From assembly GCA_004552305.1 (NCBI GenBank), contig SFOX01000025.1, positions 14,613 to 78,612 of the forward strand: DNA of 64,000 bases, written 5' to 3'. The position numbers and the translations under genes were made by a program. The notes below the pieces were generated by a model. That model worked only from the letters and a program-made list of their open reading frames with translations, was not told the DNA's origin and did not search any database. The DNA comes from Subdoligranulum variabile (GTDB taxonomy: Bacteria > Bacillota > Clostridia > Oscillospirales > Ruminococcaceae). Positions 51,262 through 57,624 of this stretch are shown piece after piece (within the stretch, counting starts at the first letter, position 1; every line of letters starts with the position of its first letter).

Positions 51262-51325
51262 ATAGCGAATGAGCCGCAAGGACCCACTCGCTATTGATTT
51301 TACCTTATATTTCGCCCGGATGCAA
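51262..51325 (-). promoter_or_regulatory. Internal promoter and 14-bp hairpin between metQ and metN
   Basis: Minus strand TTGCAT (51320-51325), 17-nt spacer, TAAAAT (51297-51302). Just downstream ATAGCGAGTGGGTC can pair with GGCTCATTCGCTAT (51262-51294) over 14 bp including wobbles. No T-run follows, so it is a leader or mRNA-stability hairpin rather than a terminator. Confidence 0.55.
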
Positions 51326-51371
51326 GTATTTTATCGGATTTTCCCGGTTTGCCGCAGTTTTTCGGCAAAAA

Positions 51372-52274
51372 TCAGAAGATAGGCACAACGGCGCCGTCAT
51401 AGGTTTCGTTGATGTAGTCGCGCACCTTGTCGCTCTGCAAAGCGGCCAGCAGTGCCTGAATGGCGGGGCTGTTCTCGTTGCCCTCTTTTACGACCAGCAC
51501 GTTGGCGTAGGTCTGGGCAGCCTCAGAGGAAGCGTCCTCGGTGGCAAGGGCGTCCTTGCCGACGGAGAAGCCTGCCTCTATGGCGAAGTTGCCGTTGATG
51601 ACGGCAAAGTCAACGTCCTGCACGGTGCGGGGCAGCTGGGCAGCCTCGATCTCCTGAATCTTGACGTTGTGGGGGTTTTCCTCAATGTCGTTGACGGTGG
51701 CGGTCAGACCGGCACCCTCGCGCACGGTGATGATGCCCTGCGCAGCCAGCAGCTGCAGAGCGCGTGCCTCGTTGGTGGTGTCGTTGGGAACGGCGATGGT
51801 GGCGCCGTCGGCAATGTTGGCGAGGTCATCGCTCTTGCCCGGGTAGATGCCGAACGGCTCGTAGTGGATGGCGCCTACGCTGACCAGATGGGTGCCGTTC
51901 TCGGCGTTGAAGCTGTCCAGATAGGGGGTGTGCTGGAAGTAGTTGGCGTCCACCTCACCGTTTTCGGTGACGAGGTTGGGCTGGACGTAGTCGCTGAATT
52001 CCTTGATTTCCAGCGTGATGCCCTGCTCGGCGAGGATGTCCTTGGCAACCTCCAGAATCTCGGCATGGGGCGTGGGGGAAGCGGCAACGACCAGCTTGGT
52101 GCCGGCGAGGTCGTTGGTGCTTTCGGCAGCGGTGCTGTCAACAGAGGCGCTGTCAGCAGCGGCGGAGGAAGCAGCCTCCGAGGATGCGGGGACAGAGGAT
52201 GCGGCAGAAGAGCCGCAGGCGGCAAGGCTCAGGGTCAGGGATGCGGCAAGCGCGGCAGAAAGTAACTTTTTCAT
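51372..52274 (-). CDS. metQ: Methionine-binding lipoprotein MetQ
   Basis: Extracellular substrate-binding lipoprotein of the D/L-methionine importer, 300 residues. Signal peptide MKKLLSAALAASLTLSLAAC with lipobox LAAC (Cys20), a Ser/Ala-rich linker ~21-58, then the NlpA/MetQ fold (VVAASPTPHAEILEVAKDIL, NYFQHTPYLDSF, HYEPFGIYPGK). First gene of metQ-metN-metI. Upstream 335 nt hold promoter, leader peptide and attenuator, described separately. Confidence 0.95.
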   Translation of the reverse strand: MKKLLSAALAASLTLSLAACGSSAASSVPASSEAASSAAADSASVDSTAAESTNDLAGTKLVVAASPTPHAEILEVAKDILAEQGITLEIKEFSDYVQPNLVTENGEVDANYFQHTPYLDSFNAENGTHLVSVGAIHYEPFGIYPGKSDDLANIADGATIAVPNDTTNEARALQLLAAQGIITVREGAGLTATVNDIEENPHNVKIQEIEAAQLPRTVQDVDFAVINGNFAIEAGFSVGKDALATEDASSEAAQTYANVLVVKEGNENSPAIQALLAALQSDKVRDYINETYDGAVVPIF

Positions 52275-52335
52275 AATAAAAACTCCTTATGTTTTGTGTT
52301 GTGTTGGTGTGTGTTATAATTTGGCGGGTTCCCTC

Positions 52336-52389
52336 TTACCCACGACACATTCGCACACCGGGCTGTTTGTAGATGGTTCCTCTTTCCAT
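52336..52389 (-). CDS. Second small leader ORF (17 aa) between the attenuator and metQ
   Basis: AAGGGGAGG (52398-52406) lies 8 nt from ATG 52389; the frame reads MERGTIYKQPGVRMCRG and stops at 52336, about 60 nt before metQ. The ribosome site is stronger than that of metQ. It contains one internal Met and one Cys. May be a second uORF of the same regulatory leader or a chance frame; only ribosome occupancy would tell. Confidence 0.4.
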   Translation of the reverse strand: MERGTIYKQPGVRMCRG

Positions 52390-52425
52390 TACAAGTTCCT
52401 CCCCTTAAAATCAAACGCAATCAGC

Positions 52426-52460
52426 AAAAAAGCGGGGCGCCGACTGCCCGGCACCCCGCT
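52426..52460 (-). terminator. Attenuator terminator of the met operon
   Basis: Minus strand AGCGGGGTGCCG-GGCAGT-CGGCGCCCCGCT, 12-bp stem with one wobble, then TTTTTT. It begins 12 nt after the leader-peptide stop codon. Confidence 0.88.
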
Positions 52461-52472
52461 GCAAATCCTGTC

Positions 52473-52562
52473 TTACGCGCATTTGGCGCACAGGAAAGGA
52501 AGCACAGGCTGCCGAGGCACACTGCACATGCACATCATCATCATAGCACTGCTGCGGATCAT
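52473..52562 (-). CDS. Met/Cys-rich leader peptide controlling metQNI
   Basis: A 29-residue frame opening MIRSSAMMMMCMCSV and ending KCA-stop at 52473. AAAGGAG stands nine bases before the ATG. Codons 7-13 are ATG ATG ATG ATG TGC ATG TGC, an extreme run for a peptide this short; two more Cys codons follow. It lies between a full-consensus promoter and an intrinsic terminator in front of methionine-uptake genes: the standard design of ribosome-mediated attenuation (as in trp, his or leu leaders). Segment CGGCAGCCTGTGCT (52501-52514) can pair with the terminator's 5' arm, offering an antiterminator when ribosomes stall on Met codons. Confidence 0.8.
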   Translation of the reverse strand: MIRSSAMMMMCMCSVPRQPVLPFLCAKCA

Positions 52563-52615
52563 AGGTCTGTACTCCTTTCCTCAAGAATGTGTTGCTGTTT
52601 GGTTTCTATGACGGT

Positions 52616-52644
52616 AGTATAGACCCTTTTGCCGCACTTGTCAA
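52616..52644 (-). promoter_or_regulatory. Promoter of the met leader
   Basis: Minus strand TTGACA (52639-52644), 17-nt spacer, TATACT (52616-52621). Transcription would start near 52609, about 45 nt before the leader peptide. Confidence 0.9.
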
Positions 52645-52712
52645 CACCCAAAACGGCAATTTGCCGATTTTTGCCGTTTTGTACAAACACGGTGGAAAAG
52701 ATGCGCGGGGGG

Positions 52713-52740
52713 TTGCATTTTCCTACAAATATGGTATGAT
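52713..52740 (+). promoter_or_regulatory. Promoter and possible operator of the Rrf2 gene
   Basis: TTGCAT (52713-52718), 16-nt spacer, TATGAT (52735-52740). The surrounding GGTATGATAATAGTATTACC is a loose dyad of the kind Rrf2 proteins bind over their own promoter. Confidence 0.55.
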
Positions 52741-52773
52741 AATAGTATTACCAAAGTAGGAGATCGACCCGCT

Positions 52774-53190
52774 ATGAAATTTTCGACCCGCGACCGCTAC
52801 GCCCTGCGCCTGATGGTGGAGCTTGCCAACCACCCCAAGGACCTTGTACCGTTAAAGGAAATCAGCGATGCCCAAGGCATCAGCCTGAAATATCTGGAGC
52901 AAATCGTCACGCCGCTGAGCAAAGCCGGGCTTTTGGGCAGCGTGCGCGGCGCACAGGGCGGCTACCGCCTGCTGCGCCCTGCCGAGGATATCACCGCCGG
53001 TGAGATCCTGCGCGCCGTGGAGGGCGAGCTGACCGCTATCCCCTGCCTTGGCGCGGGGGCGGACTGCCCGCGCCGCTGCCAGTGCTACACGCTGGATTTT
53101 TGGGCGGGGCTGAACGATACCATCAACCGCTATGTGGACGGCGTAACGCTGGCACAGCTTTGCGTTTTGGAGGACAAGGCAAATTCCTGA
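52774..53190 (+). CDS. Rrf2-family transcriptional regulator
   Basis: Winged-helix regulator of 138 residues, MKFSTRDRYALRLMVELANHP at the start and SLKYLEQIVTPLSKAGLLGSVRGAQGGYRL through the recognition helix and wing. Four Cys (in CLGAGADCPRRCQCY) sit where IscR, NsrR and related sensors bind an Fe-S cluster; CymR, the cysteine regulator, lacks these. Divergent from the methionine-uptake operon, which invites a sulfur-metabolism role, but no direct evidence. Monocistronic. Confidence 0.92.
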   Translation: MKFSTRDRYALRLMVELANHPKDLVPLKEISDAQGISLKYLEQIVTPLSKAGLLGSVRGAQGGYRLLRPAEDITAGEILRAVEGELTAIPCLGAGADCPRRCQCYTLDFWAGLNDTINRYVDGVTLAQLCVLEDKANS

Positions 53191-53221
53191 CGCAAAAATT
53201 CCAAAAAAACAAAAAAATCTG

Positions 53222-53250
53222 TTGACAAACCCCACCAACATTGCTATAAT
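53222..53250 (+). promoter_or_regulatory. Promoter of the tRNA operon
   Basis: TTGACA (53222-53227), 17-nt spacer, TATAAT (53245-53250): perfect consensus, 30 nt before tRNA-Asn. Confidence 0.93.
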
Positions 53251-53279
53251 AATGAAGCTGTCATCAAGGCAGTTGACAT

Positions 53280-53356
53280 TGCCCCATAGCTCAGTTGGTT
53301 AGAGCACCTGACTGTTAATCAGGGTGTCGTCCGTTCAAGTCGGACTGGGGCAGCCA
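53280..53356 (+). tRNA. tRNA-Asn (GTT)
   Basis: Complete cloverleaf: acceptor TGCCCCA/TGGGGCA, D arm GCTC...GAGC, anticodon stem CCTGA/TCAGG with loop CTGTTAA (anticodon GTT), T arm GTCCG-TTCAAGT-CGGAC, discriminator G and encoded CCA. Confidence 0.98.
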
Positions 53357-53362
53357 TCACCT

Positions 53363-53420
53363 TTAGAGCACCTGACTGTTAATCAGGGTGTCGTCCGTTC
53401 AAGTCGGACTGGGGCAGCCA
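53363..53420 (+). pseudogene. 3' fragment of tRNA-Asn (58 nt, tandem partial duplication)
   Basis: Identical to 53299-53356, so it has anticodon arm, variable region, T arm, acceptor 3' strand and CCA but lacks the acceptor 5' strand and D arm. Offset from the parent is 64 nt. It lies between the parent and the operon's first terminator and would be transcribed with it. Confidence 0.95.
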
Positions 53421-53426
53421 ACAAAG

Positions 53427-53457
53427 ATCACCGAACCCATCTTCGGTGATTTTTTTA
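53427..53457 (+). terminator. Terminator between the tRNA-Asn pair and tRNA-Gly
   Basis: ATCACCGAA-CCCATC-TTCGGTGAT followed by seven T residues, ending 2 nt before tRNA-Gly. tRNA-Gly may therefore depend on read-through. Confidence 0.9.
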
Positions 53458-53458
53458 T

Positions 53459-53534
53459 GCGGCCGTAGCTCATCTGGTAGAGCGCCACCTTGCCAAGGTG
53501 GAGGTAGCGAGTTCGAGCCTCGTCGGCCGCTCCA
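53459..53534 (+). tRNA. tRNA-Gly (GCC)
   Basis: Acceptor GCGGCCG/CGGCCGC, D arm GCTC...GAGC, anticodon stem CCACC/GGTGG with loop TTGCCAA (anticodon GCC), T arm GCGAG-TTCGAGC-CTCGT, CCA encoded. Confidence 0.98.
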
Positions 53535-53540
53535 GCATAA

Positions 53541-53579
53541 AAAAGAGCGCAGTTTCGTAAGAAACTGCGCTCTTTTTTT
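53541..53579 (+). terminator. Terminator of tRNA-Gly
   Basis: AAAGAGCGCAGTTTC-GTAA-GAAACTGCGCTCTTT stem with seven T residues. Confidence 0.93.
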
Positions 53580-53580
53580 C

Positions 53581-53636
53581 AGAGTTGAGAGTGCGGAGTT
53601 TAGAGTTGAGATACGGTATGCCGCCCTTTGGGCGGC
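53581..53636 (+). repeat. Heptad tandem repeat plus hairpin (family H, copy 4)
   Basis: Degenerate 7-nt units (AGAGTT, GAGAGTG, CGGAGTT, TAGAGTT), GAGATACGG, then GCCGCCC-TTT-GGGCGGC (53620-53636). Confidence 0.7.
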
Positions 53637-53639
53637 ACA

Positions 53640-53790
53640 GACTGTCGATAAACCTAACGGGACGATTGCGAACTTTCGGCAGGTTTGTAGGGAACGGTCT
53701 TGACCGTTCCGTGCGGTCTAGCCGATAGAACGATATACCGTGAAAACACGCGCCATTCGGCGCATTTTTTCGCTGCGCGCAGCCAGCAGT
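53640..53790. repeat. R1 leader and R6 repeat, copy 2
   Basis: GTCGATAAACC...ACGGGACGATTGCGAAC resembles the R1 leader at 49147; from 53679 the block matches 32262-32380 (GAACGGTCTTGACCGTTC, CTAGCCGATAG, CGCTGCGCGCAGCCAGC). Confidence 0.8.
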
Positions 53791-53817
53791 TTGGCAAACT
53801 GAGCTGCGCCGAACACT

Positions 53818-54624
53818 TCACCCTTCCAGATAAAATGCCCGCAGCGCTGCCAGCTTATCCGGGGTCAGACCGAACTCGGCGGCAAAATAGCTGTCGTAGT
53901 CGGGGTACTTTTCCAGAATGGCGTCCAGCGCGCCCTCGCCCATTTTGCGGCTGACGCCCTCCACGGGCAGCAGCAGCGCCCACTCGGTCTTGGGCTTATT
54001 GTGCAAAAAGCCCTCGATGACCGGGCGGCGGTAAACGTTGGTCAAAAGGTAGTCCGTCACGGCATCGCGGCGGGACACCCCCAGCGCCAGCAGAATCAGC
54101 ATGGCGGCAATGCCGGTGCGGTCCTTGCCGCAGGTGCAATGAAAAAGCAGCGGTACACGGTGGTTTTCCAGCAGCGAGAACAGTTCCTTATACGCTGCAT
54201 TGCCGAACGGCATCTCCCGGTACAGCGCACAGAACCAGTCAAAATCATGCACGGTATGCCCCACCGCACGCTCAAAGGCAGCCTTTTCGGCGTTCAGGCG
54301 CTCGATGCCGCGGGGCGAATAATCCATCTCTCCCCCATCGGGATAGCACATCCCGCACACGCGGCGGTAGTGCGCGCTGGGCAGCGGCGGGTCGGGGTGG
54401 GCGGCGGCTTCGCCCGCGCTGCGCAGGTCCAGAATTTCGCGCAGGTGCAAGCTTTGCAGCAGGGCTTGGTCCGCCCCGCTTTGCAGGGCATCCAGACAGC
54501 CGCCCCGGAACAGCAGCCCCCGGCGCACACGGCGCCCGTCGGCCGTGGGGTAGCCGCCCAAATCGCGGAAATTCCCCGCCCCCGCAAAGGGCAGCTGCGC
54601 CCCCGGCTTAGTTGCCGTCATCAT
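53818..54624 (-). CDS. Tyrosine-type protein phosphatase (Tyr_phosphatase3/PtpA-like)
   Basis: Phosphatase of 268 residues. Active-site loop HCTCGKDRTG (Cys-x5-Arg), preceded by GNFRDLGGYPTADGRRVRRGLLFRGG, the typical start of bacterial Tyr_phosphatase3 enzymes (LipA/PtpB relatives). Its ATG at 54624 lies inside the 3' end of the GltA-like remnant (17-nt overlap, different frame), so it is probably translated by coupling. Substrate may be phosphoprotein or phosphoinositide. Confidence 0.85.
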   Translation of the reverse strand: MMTATKPGAQLPFAGAGNFRDLGGYPTADGRRVRRGLLFRGGCLDALQSGADQALLQSLHLREILDLRSAGEAAAHPDPPLPSAHYRRVCGMCYPDGGEMDYSPRGIERLNAEKAAFERAVGHTVHDFDWFCALYREMPFGNAAYKELFSLLENHRVPLLFHCTCGKDRTGIAAMLILLALGVSRRDAVTDYLLTNVYRRPVIEGFLHNKPKTEWALLLPVEGVSRKMGEGALDAILEKYPDYDSYFAAEFGLTPDKLAALRAFYLEG

Positions 54625-54838
54625 AGGCAACCGCCTCGACCACGGTGCGCGCACCCTTGACGGCGTCGCCGCTGGCAAAGATGCCGGGTACGCTGGTGCG
54701 CCCCGCCTCGTCCAGCTTGTTGTCCTTGTGCAGACGGATGACCTCCGGGATGTTGGTGTGGATGGGGCAGCCCTGCTGGCAGCGGGGTACCTTGCAGCCC
54801 AGACACTGGTTGGCTTCGTCCATAACGTGCAATGCCAT
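54608..54838 (-). pseudogene. Internally deleted GltA/SudA-like oxidoreductase remnant (76 aa)
   Basis: The first ~46 residues are a faithful N-terminus of the NADPH-dependent glutamate synthase small-subunit/SudA family (MALHVMDEANQCLGCK, VPRCQQGCPIHTNIPEVI with the Fe-S Cys). They join directly to the family's C-terminal end (SVPGIFASGDAVKGARTVVEAVA). Everything between, about 350-400 residues with both nucleotide-binding domains, is missing, in frame. AAGGAG precedes the ATG at 54838 and a TATTAT with extended -10 lies upstream. It cannot be an active oxidoreductase; it may be a relic, or an assembly error. Confidence 0.85.
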
Positions 54839-54887
54839 AGCAAACTCCTTTTTCAGATGAAAGAGAATGGATTTTGTCCTTGTAGAA

Positions 54888-56051
54888 TCATAATACCACC
54901 GGCTTTGTGGTAAAGGCAAGCCCCATCGGGCGGGTTTTATCCCGGCACAATGCCGAAAAATCGACCATTTTACTGTGCAGGTTGCCAATTTGCTCTGCCG
55001 CCTGCCCGGTGCGCTGCAGATCCGCCAGTGCCGTGCCTGCCGGCAGCGCCGCCTGCTTTAAGCGCGGCAGCGCCTGCTTTTTGGCACCCAGCACCTGAAT
55101 ATACGGCACGGGCGGCAGGTCGGGCGGGATATGCAGCGCCGCGTCCAGCGCCAGGCGGCGCAGCCGCGCGTGGGGGTAGCGCTTGGTTTTTAGCAGGCTG
55201 TACAGCTCCTCGCGGTCGGCGGCGATGCGCACGGCGGCGGCAAGGCGATGCTCCAGCCCCTCATTGACCGAGCGCACCCCGGCAAAATCGGCGGCGGTCT
55301 GCGTGCGCAGCAGTGCCAGCAGCGCCGCGTCAAATTTAACGCTGCTGCGCAAAAGTCCGTCCTGCTCCGCCTGCCGGTACAGCTCTTGAGCGCTTGCCGG
55401 CACGAACGGCGCCCAGTCGCAGACCGGCAGGGTGCGCAGGTAGCCCGCGCTTGCCATTGCCACCGCGCCGTGCTGCCCCGTGGTGCCGCCGTGTCCCGTG
55501 CCAAGGCGCGGCAGCGGCAGTGGGGTCAGGGCGGCGTTCTGGGTCAAAATTGCCTTGCAGTATTCCACGCCCAGAATGTTGTTCGGCTCGCGCAGCAGCG
55601 CCCCCATACCGGGGCAGGCAGTCTCGGCAGCGGCAGCCCGTGCCGCAGCGAAGGTCTGCCCGGCATCCAGATTTTTGCGCAGCTCCGCGTTAATTTTTTC
55701 ACTCAGCAGCAGCCGTGCCGCGTCCATCAGCCGCGCAGCGTCCGGGGTTTCCGCCCCAAATGCCAACGTGTCGCAGCCAAGGGCTGCCAGCAGCCGCACC
55801 CCAGCGGCGGCAAACGCCTCCGCCCCGGCACAGGCATAAGGGGCGGGCAGCGCTGCAATCAGGTCCGCCCCGCTTGCCAGCGCCGCGCGCACCCGCACCG
55901 ATTCGGGCAAAATGGGGACCTCGCCCCGCTGCACGGCACCGGCGCTCATTGCCACGGCAATGCAGTCCGCCCCGGCGGCGCGCGCCGCCGCCAGTTGGGC
56001 TGCGTGACCGTTGTGAAAAGGGTTATACTCGGCAACAATGCCCACAAACAT
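54888..56051 (-). CDS. tmcAL: tRNA(Met) cytidine acetate ligase
   Basis: Makes N4-acetylcytidine at the wobble base of elongator tRNA-Met from ATP and acetate (YlbM family), 387 residues. The nucleotidyl-transferase HxGH motif is NPFHNGH near the start, followed by the Ser-x-Gly-Ala-Val-Gln-Arg-Gly-Glu loop (MSAGAVQRGEVP). The start at 56051 follows GAGGAGG. Divergent from ackA, the acetate-activating kinase, and upstream of the remnant above. Confidence 0.92.
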   Translation of the reverse strand: MFVGIVAEYNPFHNGHAAQLAAARAAGADCIAVAMSAGAVQRGEVPILPESVRVRAALASGADLIAALPAPYACAGAEAFAAAGVRLLAALGCDTLAFGAETPDAARLMDAARLLLSEKINAELRKNLDAGQTFAAARAAAAETACPGMGALLREPNNILGVEYCKAILTQNAALTPLPLPRLGTGHGGTTGQHGAVAMASAGYLRTLPVCDWAPFVPASAQELYRQAEQDGLLRSSVKFDAALLALLRTQTAADFAGVRSVNEGLEHRLAAAVRIAADREELYSLLKTKRYPHARLRRLALDAALHIPPDLPPVPYIQVLGAKKQALPRLKQAALPAGTALADLQRTGQAAEQIGNLHSKMVDFSALCRDKTRPMGLAFTTKPVVL

Positions 56052-56114
56052 AGGCTTCCTCCTCGGATGCGCAAAAAATGTACGGTATATAGGTGACATA
56101 CGGAAAAGCTGCGC

Positions 56115-56143
56115 TTGAAATATTTCTGTTTCCATTATATAAT
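56115..56143 (+). promoter_or_regulatory. Promoter of ackA
   Basis: TTGAAA (56115-56120), 17-nt spacer, TATAAT (56138-56143). Confidence 0.88.
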
Positions 56144-56198
56144 AAAATCGACGATTGGAAAAGGGGTACGCCCCAAGAATATAAGGAGGACTCCAGCA

Positions 56199-57410
56199 AT
56201 GAAGATTCTGGTTATCAACTGCGGTTCGTCCAGCCTGAAGTATCAGCTCATCGACATGGAAGGCGAGAAGGTACTGTGCAAGGGTCTGTGCGAGCGCATC
56301 GGTATGGAAAGCAGCATGATCACCCATGATGCCAACGGCATAAAGGCCACCACGCCCGCCATCTTCCCCACCCATACCGAGGCGTTTGCCGAGGTTGTCA
56401 AGAAGATGACCAACGGTCAGGGCAAGGTCATCAACAATGTTTCTGAAATCGACGCCATCGGTCACCGCGTGGTACACGGCGGCGAAAAGTTCAAGGAAAG
56501 CTGCCTGATCACCCCCGAGGTCGTCACCGCCATCCACGACCTCAGCCCCTTGGCGCCCCTGCACAACCCCGCCGCCATTCTGGGCATTCAGGCGTCCTAC
56601 AAGGTTTTTGGTGCCGACAAGCCCAACATTGCCGTGTTTGACACCGCCTTCCACTCCACCATGCCCCCAAAGGCCTATATGTACGCCATCCCCTACGAAT
56701 ATTACGAGAAGTACGGCGTGCGCCGCTACGGCTTCCACGGCACCAGCCACAAGTATGTCAGCCACCGCGCCGCCGAATTTTTGGAGGAACCCATTGAGCG
56801 CCTGAAGCTCATCACCTGCCACCTCGGCAACGGCTCCTCCATTGCCGCCGTCGATCAGGGCAGGGTCATCGACACCTCCATGGGTATGACCCCGCTGGCC
56901 GGTCTGATGATGGGTACCCGCTGCGGCGACCTGGACCCCAGCGTGGTCAACTACCTGAAGTACAATCTGGAGATCACCGGTCACGAGCTGGACGAGATTT
57001 TGAACAAGAAGTCCGGTCTGCTGGGTGTTTCCGGCGTGTCCAGCGACAAGCGTGACGTGGAGGAGGCAGCCGAGCATGGCAACGTTCGCGCACAGCTGGC
57101 CAGCGATATGCTGAACTACCAGATCAAAAAGACCATCGGCAGCTACATTGCCGCTATGGGCGGCGTGGACGCCATCGTCTTTACCGGCGGCATCGGCGAG
57201 CATGACGCCGACTCCCGCGCCAAGATCTGCCACCACATGGACTGGCTGGGCATCCGCATTGACACCGACAAGAACCGCGATGCCCACAAGCAGAGCACCG
57301 ACGTTGTCGAGGTGACCGCTTGGGGCGCCCGCGTGCGCACGCTGATCATCGAAACCAACGAGGAATTGATGATTGCCCGCGACACCAAGGAAGTTATTGA
57401 AAAGCTGTAA
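56199..57410 (+). CDS. ackA: Acetate kinase
   Basis: Converts acetyl phosphate and ADP to acetate and ATP, 403 residues. Motifs: MKILVINCGSSSLKYQLID, GHRVVHGGEKF, RRYGFHGTSHKYVS, HLGNGSSIAAV, GMTPLAGLMMGTRCGDLDP and FTGGIGEH. Length normal. Start ATG 56199 follows AAGGAGGA. Monocistronic; pta is not in the window. Confidence 0.98.
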   Translation: MKILVINCGSSSLKYQLIDMEGEKVLCKGLCERIGMESSMITHDANGIKATTPAIFPTHTEAFAEVVKKMTNGQGKVINNVSEIDAIGHRVVHGGEKFKESCLITPEVVTAIHDLSPLAPLHNPAAILGIQASYKVFGADKPNIAVFDTAFHSTMPPKAYMYAIPYEYYEKYGVRRYGFHGTSHKYVSHRAAEFLEEPIERLKLITCHLGNGSSIAAVDQGRVIDTSMGMTPLAGLMMGTRCGDLDPSVVNYLKYNLEITGHELDEILNKKSGLLGVSGVSSDKRDVEEAAEHGNVRAQLASDMLNYQIKKTIGSYIAAMGGVDAIVFTGGIGEHDADSRAKICHHMDWLGIRIDTDKNRDAHKQSTDVVEVTAWGARVRTLIIETNEELMIARDTKEVIEKL

Positions 57411-57448
57411 GGCAAAACGCAAAATGTACGGGTAAACCGCATGTATGG

Positions 57449-57565
57449 CTTCCCCCTTTGGGGGAAGCTGTCACCGCAGGTGACTGATGAGGGGGGTAAC
57501 TTCCGGACATTTCCCCCTCATCCTGCGCGTTCTGCGCCACCTTCTCCCCAAGGGAGAAGGCTTTC
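57449..57565. repeat. R2 repeat, inverted copy
   Basis: CTTCCCCCTTTGGGGGAAG, GTCACCGCAGGTGAC, GATGAGGGGG/CCCCCTCATC, CTTCTCCCCAAGGGAGAAG; the block of 35191-35306 on the other strand. Confidence 0.85.
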
Positions 57566-57574
57566 CCGTAGTCC

Positions 57575-57611
57575 AAAAAGGAGCCGCTGCGCAAGGCAGC
57601 GGCTCCTTTTT
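57575..57611. terminator. Bidirectional terminator between ackA and the ECF gene
   Basis: AAAAAGGAGCCGCTGC and GCAGCGGCTCCTTTTT, 16-bp perfect stem, flanked by A and T runs. Confidence 0.92.
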
Positions 57612-57624
57612 CATTTCGTTTCGG

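Noticed and set aside
52275..52620. S-box (SAM) riboswitch or Met T-box upstream of metQ
   Set aside because: No S-box core and no T-box AGGGTGG-like sequence was found; the leader peptide and terminator explain the region better.
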